Positions 10,895 to 20,739 of a DNA stretch of 33,539 bases are shown here, piece by piece. The stretch's first letter is position 1; each line of letters begins with the position of its first letter. Location: NCBI GenBank assembly GCA_016748015.1, contig JAAOMT010000070.1, positions 395,222 through 428,760 of the forward strand, in the 5' to 3' direction. The notes beneath the pieces were generated by a model, which did no database searches, had not been told where the DNA came from, and worked only from the letters and a program-made list of their open reading frames with translations. Source of the DNA: Geosiphon pyriformis (Eukaryota > Glomeromycota > Glomeromycetes > Archaeosporales > Geosiphonaceae). The translations under genes were made by a program, and so were the position numbers.

Positions 10895-12771
10895 TGAAGT
10901 ACAGAAGAGACTGCAGAACCCGAGCCAGCACACATCTGATTTAATTTCTCCAATACCGAACAAACCAAAGCTTTGAGAGCCATTAACTTCGACTCCAAAC
11001 ATCCCACTTTCAAAGTTAAAATTTTTGAACTACTTGAACCTAAACTTGAGGCACCAGAGGAAACCGAAAAAGGAGGAAGAACCACAGACTTAGGTTCATT
11101 CAAAACCATATCCGAACCAAATTTCAAATTAACCGACCTAGGGACAACTAAGGACTGAGAGGAGAAGGCAAAAGCCAAGAACACCAGGTTTAAACTGTTA
11201 GGTTTGTCAACAATACCAGACATTTTATCCATGAAAAGTTTCAAAGAGTGCTCCAAAGAAGTGAGACAAGTTTCCAAAAATGAACTAACAGAACCCGTAG
11301 GAGACAAGTGATCAACCACACCTGAGGCACCAAAAGAAGAGCCAAAACCAGGACCAGAACCAAAGTGAGGACCATTAGACGAAGATACCAGAAAGACAAC
11401 CTGGACCCATGATTTGCCGCCGAATGCAGCTGGTCTGGAAATAAGCACACTTTTTTTCACATACAGCTTGGCCAACTGGAGGCAATTCTCATCAGAGACA
11501 ACTCTTTTAAATGACTTGGAAAGAGTAAGAGAGGTTGAGGTTTCAGCATCACACTTTAGAACAGAATGATCAAGTTTCCCATACTGTTCGCACTGAACCA
11601 TGTCCAATCTAGCCCAAGACAGTCTCACTCTACCAAAAATAGGCTCTGTACAAAATGCAGACTCCAATTCCTTGTCATTCTCAAAACAAACCACAGCACA
11701 ATAAACCCTATTACCAGTGTCTAAGAATCGATTTATGACACAAGTTTTCCCACCAGCCCCTACCAAAAGATCGCCAAGATCATGAACTGTTGTTTCCACT
11801 GGCAAAGTAAATAAAAGCATCTTATACTGATCTCTAGATGCTTATGTCTTATGATCCCTTACAGCTTTGACCACATGCACTGAATCTTTCCTGATTAAGA
11901 ATGACTACTTAGTTGCCAACTGATCTGCCTGACTCGATTTGGCAAACTCTACTACAGCTTTCTGTCACAGCCCAATGAGTTACAATTGGATTGACACCAT
12001 TTAACCAAACTCGGATACTGCGGCAACAATCATTTCTTTTGGCGTATCCATAGGAATTTCCTTGATGACTATGGCCCGATCTGAGCGAACTCCTTGTCTT
12101 TTAAGATCACTGTTTATTATGATGTTATTTTTCCCAGCCAATAAGACGGCTTTTTCCATGCTTTCTGATGAAGTAAATGTCGATTTGATGATCTCTTCAA
12201 ATTTTGAGGCAGTAGTGGCCCCCCCAAAACCATTGATTTCTGAAAATAATTTTCTTATAACCTGAGTTTTGGCCATTGCCGATTTCTCTTCTACAGCTGA
12301 AAGATCAATGTCCAAAGCAAAAGATTTTTTCACAGACACCTCAACCTGAGTTTTAACAATTTTAGGATCAATCCACTTTTTATCTAGAGGGATAGACACA
12401 TGAAGGGAAAGCATAATTTCATCATTATCTATAGTGAAGTCAGGAGAGCCAAGTAGAGATCCAAACATTGTGCCAGTATTAACACGTTTTGCCTTGAGAG
12501 TGGTTGTAGCTGAACCCAAAAGAGACCCTCCATGTACACCTGTTATGCCAACATCCTTATCATTACCAGACAAACTATCCACATTAGAGTACATACTATT
12601 ACCAGGTTCAGATTTACCTAAAGAGATATCTCTCTCATCACCAGAGTGTTTAACATTGCCAAGAACCACCCTTTTTTTCTGAGCAAAAGAACCACCAGCA
12701 GAACCATGGAAAGCACCTTTGGGTGCCTTTTTTTTTGACATATCACCACTCGAAGCAGTTTTCAAATCCAT
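10891..12771 (-). pseudogene. LINE ORF1 protein, 5 premature stops (copy A)
   Basis: This is one uninterrupted frame of 627 codons from ATG at 12771 to TAA at 10893-10891. It is broken only by in-frame stops at 12001-12003, 11980-11982, 11965-11967, 11905-11907 and 11842-11844. ORF1 proteins of this LINE type bind element RNA and form the ribonucleoprotein. Visible are a basic N-terminus, a conserved block with WIDPKIVKTQVEVSVKKSF, an RRM-like middle region around LLFTLPVETTVHDLGDLL, and a zinc-knuckle remnant at about 11594-11550. That knuckle reads C-x2-Y-x4-H-x4-C, so its second Cys is Tyr. A Ser/Gly-rich linker and a coiled-coil-like C-terminus (LESKLMALKALVCSVLEKL) follow. Each stop aligns with Gln or Trp in copy C. 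Its stop codon overlaps the former ORF2 start in the tetranucleotide ATAA. Confidence 0.88.
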
Positions 12772-12895
12772 GACGAAGAGGTTATTGTTTAAGGAAATGT
12801 TGAAAGAAAACTAACAAGAAAAAATAAAAAACTTCTTTTTCAGAAAATGCACTTTTTGAGGATTTTTGGAGGTAAGAGAGAAAGAAGTTTCTTTT

Positions 12896-13922
12896 TAATT
12901 AAAAAAATTGAAATAAAAATAATAAAAAAAAAACAAAACAAAAAACTTTTTTTTTAAAAATATGCTTTTAAAAAATTTTAAATATAAGAAAAAAAAAAAA
13001 TTTTTAATTTAAATAATTAATTATACATAAATAAATATATTAAGTTTTGTTTATTTTAAAATATTTATTGTTATATTACAATAAATATTATTTATTAAAA
13101 TAAAATAATATAAAATTTTAAAAATAAGATAAAATAATTAAAATATTAAAATTAATACAAAATATTTTGTATTATTAAAAACCTGTTTTTATTTTTAAGT
13201 TAAAATTGTTTTTTTATTTAATTAAAATATTTTTTATTAAATATATAAATTTAAATTATTGTTGTAATTTACTTTTATTTATTTATTAATATTAACTTTA
13301 ATTATAATTATTAATAAAATACAATTTTTATTTTTATTTATTTTAAAATTAATTTATTAAATAAAAATAATATTATATATAGTTTAAGAAAAAACATATA
13401 TATTTATAAGCATAAAATAAAATTAAATTTAAAAAAGTTTAAATAAATTTTAAAAAAAATTATAAATTAATTTATTAAATAAAACTTATATTTACAAATA
13501 TGCAACTAAAATCAATAATTATAAAACATGTAAAAAATTATTATTATAATTTTATAACTTAATAAAATCTTTGTTTTTTATAAAAAATTCAATATTTAAA
13601 CTTTTAAACTTTTAAATATTTTAAATTTTGACAAGTACTAAATTATAAAAATTGATTCAAAAATAATACTTGTAATATTTGGTGCTTTTTATAAGATATA
13701 AATCATAAAAAACATAATATTACTAAAAAAAAATCAAAAAATAACAAACCAAGTTAATATTTTAAGATTTAATTAAGTATTATATAATTACTATAAAAAA
13801 TTTTTTTTGGGTAAAATTATTATTTAATTAAAAAAAATTTTTACCAAAAACTTTTATAATATTTAATTTTTCTAACAATAAAAGTTTTTACAAAAACAAT
13901 TATTTCAATTTATATTAGTAAA
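12896..13922. other. AT desert without genes
   Basis: This is almost pure A/T with homopolymer runs and no protein-like reading on either strand. It borders the 5' end of LINE copy A. It may be fully converted old repeat DNA, but I see no recognisable source in it. Confidence 0.7.
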
Positions 13923-14186
13923 GTCAAAAACATCCAAGCTAAAAGTAAAAATAATTCTGAATTAGAATTTAAAACTGCAAATCAACAAAAACTAAAAACA
14001 TTTGTTGCCATTCCAAAATAAAAATCAAATTAACCACTAGTTTTTAAACAACAAATCTATTCACCTGACAAACTGTTATATTACAAATTTGTTGAAAAAA
14101 ATATTTTTATTATTAACAAAACCAACTCCAAAAACACTGAATTATCAGAACTCTCTGAAAAAGAATATCCCCGAACCCGATCTTAA
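13923..14186 (+). pseudogene. C-terminal ORF remnant of unknown protein
   Basis: A + strand frame of 88 codons reads like a protein C-terminus (NSELEFKTANQQKLKTF, then QQIYSPDKLLYYKFVEKN, then NTELSELSEKEYPRTRS before TAA at 14184-14186). It is broken only by two TAA codons at places where Gln fits. Base composition rises in GC toward its end, marking the border between the AT desert and the ordinary DNA to the right. Family not recognised; it may be part of another decayed repeat. Confidence 0.35.
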
Positions 14187-14401
14187 ATCCACTAGTAATC
14201 TCGGATTATAGAGATTGTGAAAGTACAAATAAACATGCAGCCATAACCCTAGGGTCTTTAACATGCATGCAGTTTCCATCATGCAAATGAAACAAACAAA
14301 CAAGCCCTTGACCAATCATCCTCCGATAATCTAATTGGCAAGATTATTGAATAAAAATTGAAGCAAGCGAGTGTTCTTTGGTTCTTTGGTTCTTTCCGAT
14401 G
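14187..14401. other. Intergenic DNA, no gene seen
   Basis: This is ordinary-composition DNA between the AT desert and the tandem repeat. It ends in a short TTCTTTGG repeat near 14375-14396. I see no ORF, tRNA or splice structure. Confidence 0.5.
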
Positions 14402-15409
14402 TTTCATTTGTTGCTGTACATAAGGTTAACGCGAATCGTAAAGCACTCTTTTAACCTAACCCTAACCAAGAGTTGAGTATACCCGCTCCCACAAGAGCAT
14501 CAGAAGTGTATCGTTGTCCTTTTCAGGCCAAACGCATTTCATACTCGTCGGTCGCTTAGACCTGCAACGGTTGACTGGCCAGCAACCGTTTGTGGGTCTT
14601 AGACTGCATCTGTTCCCAGATTCGATCGATTTTAAGTCTTTACAATTCGCGTAAGGGCAAGATAAGGGTGGTTGCGCCAACTGTAGCTCTGCCGTTAGGT
14701 GTACTCTACGGTTGTCAGTCTCTCTTGATTTGCTACCTTTGAACTTGGGTAACTTTGTTTATTGGGGCTCACCAAGGATTTCTGAGCCTATTCCAAGGCT
14801 AGACGTAATCATCTGAATTGTCCAGACCTAATTTATGGTCCTCTTGTGGCTTGTCTTGTGGAGGTTTGTGAAACAAATCTTCATTCGGCTTGTCACTTGT
14901 TGGAGTTCTTCCATTGGGATAAGCATTCGATCAGTGAATTGCCTTTCATTTATTGCTGTACATGAGGTTAACGGGAAACGTAAAACCACTCGTCGGTTGC
15001 TTAGACCTGCGATGGTATTTATAATTCGCGTAAGGGCAAGATAAGGGTGGTTGCGCCAACTGTAGCTCTGCACTTAGGTGTACTCTATGGTTGTCAGTCT
15101 CTCTTGGTGTGCTTCCTTTGAACTTAGGTAACTTTGTTCATTGGGGGTCATCAGTGATTTCTGAGGCCATTCCAAAGCCAGACGTAATCATCTGAATTGT
15201 CCAGATCTAATATATGGTCCTCTTGTGGCTTGTCTTGTCTTGTGGAGGTTTGCGCCCTCTCCAGAATTGTCATTGTCACGATGAAAATAAAGGCAACTCA
15301 ACTTAAACCATCAAAACCTGACATTCTGGCAGAAGCAGATCTCTATTCGACTTGTCTGTCACTTGTTGGAGTTCTTCCAGTGGGATAAGCATCCGATCAG
15401 TGAATGGTA
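14402..15409. repeat. Two-copy diverged tandem repeat
   Basis: Unit 1 is about 14402-14943 and unit 2 about 14944-15409. Both start TTTCATTT(G/A)TTGCTGTACAT followed by AAGGTTAACG or GAGGTTAACG. They share a long block from AATTCGCGTAAGGGCAAGAT (14647 and 15021) through TTTATGGTCCTCTTGTGG or a close variant, and both end near GTTGGAGTTCTTCCA and GATCAGTGAAT. Unit 1 alone has about 100 bp with a telomere-like AACCTAACCCTAACC and about 70 bp with a palindrome (14566-14590). Unit 2 alone has about 80-90 bp near 15251-15340. The open readings in the two units lie in different frames, so the conserved object is the DNA or an RNA, not a protein. It is distinctly richer in GC than its flanks. Function unknown. 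Confidence 0.8.
14566..14590. repeat. Perfect inverted repeat, potential hairpin
   Basis: The arms AACGGTTG and CAACCGTT flank a nine-base centre, ACTGGCCAG, that contains the palindrome CTGGCCAG. It occurs only in the first unit of the tandem repeat. It could be a protein-binding palindrome or an RNA hairpin; nothing else supports a role. Confidence 0.5.
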
Positions 15410-16258
15410 GGATTGGATCCTACCCAGTCTTTATGCTACTACCTCATCGTGGTGACTGGTGACAACAGGATGATATCATTTCATTCTGGCTAAACGTAGC
15501 AATGTTTCTTCTCTTTGGATCGGAAGATGCGGGATCGTGTTTCCACATATCCTTTTCTTACAAATCAATAGCGATGGCCTGAAAGAATTACCGTAATTTG
15601 CTGCATAAAAGACTCCCCTTATTGTAGATCCAATTATGTATCACAAATTGTTTAACTTCCAACATTTTAATTTACAATTCCAAGGTATTATTTTCAGCAA
15701 ACACAAAAAGGTTGAGCTTTGTATGTAAATAAACAGGCAGTAAAACCGAAAAACCTACAGGCCTACTAGATGATTTTTAACTTCCCAAAGAATACGTGAA
15801 AGTTAAAGGAGCACACAAGTAAACAGGTCAGTGATGGTTCCGAAGCGCCTGCATAGACAGATGAATTTCAAGACTTTCATAGAGTAAATCAAAATTTTCA
15901 AGCATTGTATGAGCTGTTACTGTTGGTAAAAATTTACAATATTGAACCATTCAATGTCACCAAATGATGATAAATGCCGAAACATTTATTAGAAGCTTTG
16001 GGAAAAATGTTATAAAACATTTGCCGTTTCATCAACACCATCTGTCTAATACGTTACTGAACTGTCAGATATTATCATAGATCCTGGGCCATCTAATTTG
16101 AAGTATAAAAGTGAGAGACTAATCTTTAACTGGTTTGGCCGCCACTAAACTCTGATTACTCAAAAAATTTTAAATTCTGATTCAAGAAAACAGTAATATT
16201 GAATATGCTTCCGTAAGATTCATTATTTGAAATGAGATACTAAATTTCCTCTAAATCC
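15410..16258. other. Intergenic DNA downstream of APC4
   Basis: This is ordinary-composition DNA between the tandem repeat and the 3' end of APC4. I found no ORF of note, no tRNA-like fold and no LINE similarity. The part next to 16259 should hold the APC4 3' UTR. Confidence 0.5.
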
Positions 16259-19200
16259 TTATTCCGCTTCTTCCTCTTCATCAAAATCAATGTCCCCCTC
16301 TTCTTCCTCTTCTTCATTCATGTCAAATATTAAAATCTTACGCGAGTCTTCACTCAATAAACATATCTCTTTACCATTGCTGGTTGCTAGCTTTGTTGGC
16401 CGAAATTGAGTTATAGGGCGCGATTTGGAAAATTCAATAATGGGACATTCATCAACATTCTAAGAAAGTAAAAAATTAAAAGGTTGAATTTTTAAGACAA
16501 CCGTCTAATAGTATACAATGATTCGTAACCTACCAGTTTAGCTTGCTCTACGGGATTTTCAAAATCTCTTTGGGATATATAATTTAAATCCCTATAGTTT
16601 AACTCGGCCAAGTAATTTACCTCGATACCTAATAAAATCGAAACTTAGATCATGTTTGAATATTTTTATCAGGAAAATATAGTGTTGATTATACACCGTT
16701 TTCATCGTTTTGCCTCGTCAACATTATTAATCTTCTATCATTAAAAAATTGAAGATCGATGACAGTAACGATATTATCCGAACCCGCTTCCGTTGTGAGT
16801 TTAAGGCAAGCCAGCTCACAAGTGTTATCTTTGTAAATTCCTTCAACGGGATTTTGGGCGTCACGAGGAAGTAGAAATCTTATTACCCATACTAAGAATG
16901 GGGCGAAATATTAAATCTTGACATAAAATAGTTAAAATATTAAAATGATATTTATTACTTACACGTGTTTCCATTAAATTTGGAGAGAGAATCTGGTAAA
17001 AAAAAGGCAACGTATTGATGGATCACTAATTCCTAAATAATAATTGGAAACTTAAAAAGATGTTAAACACCTAAGAAACAAGTTTTCCTTATTTTGAGAG
17101 TATACCTCGACAAAGATTTTTGCATCAATTATGAATTTGGTGCCTAAATGAGCATCCTGAGATTCACCGTCCTCATGCGCTTCAGCTTTCTCAAGATATT
17201 CATTAGTAGTTAAATTCAATATTGTGATCGACTTACTCGCCACTACAGATTTTGCCACCTTATTGGCAGTCGAAGCATATATAGTTGCACACTGATTGGC
17301 TATATTATCAATAAACCAACGAAGGTTGTTGGAAGTACCATTTTCTCCATTTGGTATATTGATCTGGGTAAAGTCGTAAGGATATGCGCAAAAGCTATCA
17401 GCTAAAATTGATTGAAAAATTAAAGAATGTTGGAGATTAATTCAATAAAGTTGAAAATTTTGAATCAGTTTATTGCTTGAAAAATATTTCACCCAAAATA
17501 TCATCGACACTTTTTGATCTGGTGACTGGTGTAGTCAATATCGAAGCTTCTGAAAGACCCTCAATTTCAACGGCGGCTACGGTTGAGGAATTCTCAACAA
17601 AATATTGATCCAGCACGTCCTTTTCCAGTGAATTTTTCAAATATGAAGCAACTTTGTCAACATCACAATGTGTTGGCGCTTCTGGACCAGAACCATGATC
17701 CATTGATATTAGGTTTTCAAATTCTGTGATTTCAAAAATGATCAACACTTTCTGCAAAAAGAAACATTTATATATGAAAATTTAGTTAATACTAGCCGGC
17801 TTGAAGCCATTCTTGAAACTCCATGAAATTTTGATATTCGCGCTCAATTGCCAATAGCAACTCTTCCAAACGGTTGATCATATATCCGGTTAGGAGTACA
17901 CAAGAGTGGACAAATTTTTCTGTGAGCCCAAGTTGATCGAATTTTTGGGGCCTTATGAAGTTTCCAATTAATTAAAGAAGATACTAGCGAATAGCTTTAC
18001 ATCAATGATTATTTACCACTTACTATACCCGACAAGTGCGGTAAGTTGTAATAGCAGTCTCTCGCAACCAGGCCGCACATAGTCATGCACAAATTCACGG
18101 ATTTGTTCGAGACTTTTGAGACCCTTGTTATCCCAATCTTTCAGCCCCTATTAATAATAAGAATCAGGTAAGAATTGAAATTTAGGATTTTCTAAGGATC
18201 GTTTACCCTTTTAGTTAACCGGTTTTCGATGTACTCGCTCAATATGATGCTTGGTTTCCCTGTTGCGAGCAAACGCGCGAATTCTGATGCCAAGGTAGTA
18301 TTCGCTTTTAGCCCCATTTATGATCACACGCCACATCATAAATAAAGCAAGTAGTTTTATCTGATTTTTGTTACGTATAGTCTAGTGTTCCTTAAAAAAA
18401 TATTAAGAAGCCTTACAACTATGGTTTCCTAAAACCTCTTGAAAAGGAAATGTGTAAGCTTTGGCTGATTCTTTCATGTGATTGTATTGTGACTGCATTT
18501 GCTTAAGTCCTTCCACAATGTAATTGATTAAATACTTGATTATTGTATATCTTTGGGACAGGATGCGTATTTCAGGTTTGTGAGAATGAAGCAAGCCAGT
18601 ATCCAAGGTTAACTCAATGTAGTGATTCGGCCGTTTTAATACAGAAGTCAATTGTGAAGAGTTGCTTTCGCCATCCATTAAAATCAAAAGGTTTAGAAGA
18701 GAGAGATCAGGTGTAACTGACGCATTTAAAATTCGTGCCCTCTGATGAAGATGGTACAGTTAAAATCAAATCAGCTGTTGCGAAGCAGATCAAAAATTTC
18801 AGACCAAGTCCAAGAGCTCTTACCATTGATTTAGTATGTTCTAGCAATGATATCGATTCAAGATTATATATTCCGTAAACACTAAAAATTCAATATTAAT
18901 TTTATTGATTGAATAGGATGAAATTGAAGAACCGGTCAATAGTTTAACTAACTCCGAAGAAAATGATTCTCACCTCAAATGCAAGTTGCCATCCGCATCC
19001 CCAGCTACAAGTAAATCAATCGATTTAGTTTTTTCGTCCTCAAAATTTTCCCCATCAACTTCAGACGGATATCCAAGTACTTTGCTTGAAGATTTATAAA
19101 TTTAAAAATAATTGTTAGAAAATAGAAGGAATGAGGATTATTATCCGGTAATCGATAATGGGTTACCTGATTTTGGATCCAGGGATAGTGCTCAAACGTG

Positions 19201-19881
19201 GCATGTATTTCTCAGCTGGATGAGTGCTCGAGTAATTTATTTCCTATTTAAATGATCAGATGGTTGTCAAACAAACAACCATAGTTGAGGCAAAGTGTGC
19301 ACTTTTGGTAGATTTTCAACCTCTGAAGGATAAAACATGCTTGTCGTTTGGGAATCATCATCGCCTTTATCTACTAGCCATGTAAGAAAATTTATTGCAG
19401 ATATTTTTTCAGCATCGTTTGTCCATTGTGATGATGGTGACAAAAGAAGTGACGCGGGTTTTTGAAATAATTCATGAATCATTTCGCTGGTGTCAACGTT
19501 AAAAAGTCTGACTATCCCGCTTGAATAACCAATTGCGAGAACTTTACCTTAAAGAGTAGAAGAACAATCAATTGATTAATAGGCCGTCATGAAGATTGAA
19601 TTCAAAAAGTTTTTAAGACCAATTAGGAGAAAGAGACCTAGACACATACCATCAGGTCTCCAGGCTAACGCCTCAACTTTTTCCGAGTTAAAACTACGTG
19701 CTGGCAGCGTCCATATTTTCTCTAACGCCTCAAACCACCGGGCTATCCAAACCTCCCCACCTTGAGTAGAAACAGCGATCAGATCCATAGTTGGACATGT
19801 GGTTAAAAGTTGTATCGGCTCTTTCACACCATGTTGATTCATAAGACGATAGGCAACTCGGCCATCTTGAGGGGAATCCAT
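16259..19881 (-). CDS. APC4: Anaphase-promoting complex subunit 4 (15 exons)
   Basis: APC4 is a scaffold subunit of the APC/C ubiquitin ligase that drives mitotic exit. Hand-built exons, 5' to 3': 19881-19650, 19547-19303, 19243-19167, 19084-18974, 18881-18824, 18741-18417, 18304-18207, 18147-18020, 17951-17798, 17751-17493, 17401-17106, 17032-16963, 16891-16697, 16628-16534, 16459-16259, totalling 847 aa (human about 808). The N-terminal WD40 part shows TMDLIAVSTQGGEVWIARW and VEALAWRPDGKVLAIGYSSG across intron 1. The helical APC4 domain includes LTLDTGLLHSHK, GLKDWDNKG and SKPQKFDQLGL. The C-terminus has RKILIFDM and ends in an acidic tail, as in animal APC4. Intron 2's donor (GTGCAC) is weak. 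The exon 9/10 junction has no canonical donor in frame: its only GT donor gives a stop, so that boundary is unresolved. The start ATG at 19881 opens the WD40 region at the family position. Confidence 0.92.
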
Positions 19882-20739
19882 AATAAAAATCGGCTGAACA
19901 CACTACCGTGTTTCCGCCTTCCACACGTCAAAATTAAAACAATAATTAAATTTTTTTGTATAATTTTTTTAATTATTATTAACGTTATTATTTTATATAA
20001 TAATAATTTTAAAATTAATATTTTATATTTAATAAAAACTTTTAATATTATTATAAGTATTAAAATTTAAATTATTTGGTTTTAATTTATAAACTTCTTT
20101 TTTTAATTTAATTAAATGTATTTTTAAGCTGTTTATTGTGTTTAAAATTGTTATAACTGTTTTGTTAATTTTGTTTTTTATGTTTAAATACTTAATTTGT
20201 TATATTTTATTTTAAATAATAAATTTTAATTTCTTTAAAAATTCAAATGCAAAATTTAATGTACTTGGTAAAAACTAATTAATTGTTTAATAATATAAAT
20301 TATCTTTTTTTTGGCTGTTAAAAAACAAGTTTAATTTAAAGATTAATAATTGGTTTTTTTTAGCAGTTTGCTTACTGGTTTAATAAAAGACTTTGTAGAT
20401 AAAGGTAATATATTAAATTATTGTTATAATTATGTAACAATTAATAATAATAATAATAAATAATTTTGGCATAAATGTATATGATTTAATTTTTTTTTGT
20501 TTAAAATTTTTTAACCAATTGCAATCAATTTTTATAAAAAGCAAATGTGTTTGTTCAAAAATAAAAATTAATTGAATATTATATTTTGACCTTTTGAATG
20601 CTAAGAACCTAGCTTGAACTTTTAACTATCAAAATTAGTGACTTTTACGTAACCAGCACTTTTTTTTACAACCAATTTTCATTATTTGCTCTTTCAAACT
20701 CAACCTTTTCGCTGCCCCTAGGGCTTTGGACCTTGAGCA
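19882..20739. promoter_or_regulatory. Divergent intergenic spacer between APC4 and CBP20
   Basis: An 858-bp AT-rich spacer separates the start codons of two divergently transcribed genes, so it must contain both promoters. It includes an (AAT)n microsatellite at about 20442-20463 and long A/T runs. The last 160 bp before CBP20 are richer in GC. No specific factor site can be named with confidence. Confidence 0.45.

Larger units (their letters stand above)
6065..12895 (-). mobile_element. Full-length but inactivated LINE retrotransposon (copy A)
   Basis: This - strand element runs from a 5' end near 12895 to an A-rich tail (T-run on the + strand at about 6068-6082). It contains a short 5' UTR, ORF1 (12771-10891), ORF2 (10894-6203) and a 3' UTR (6083-6202) with AATAAA just before the tail. 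The 5' UTR matches the start of copy C: both begin AAACTTCTTTCTCTC and continue with related sequence. Domain order is ORF1 with a zinc knuckle, then APE-type endonuclease, reverse transcriptase, RNase H and a CCHC motif, which fits the I/Tad1-like LINEs. Both ORFs carry many nonsense codons and altered catalytic residues, so it cannot move on its own. I could not identify target-site duplications. Confidence 0.9.

Noticed and set aside
14462-15388. Short ORFs inside the tandem repeat as genes
   Set aside because: The two repeat units do not preserve the same frame or protein, so the ORFs are incidental.
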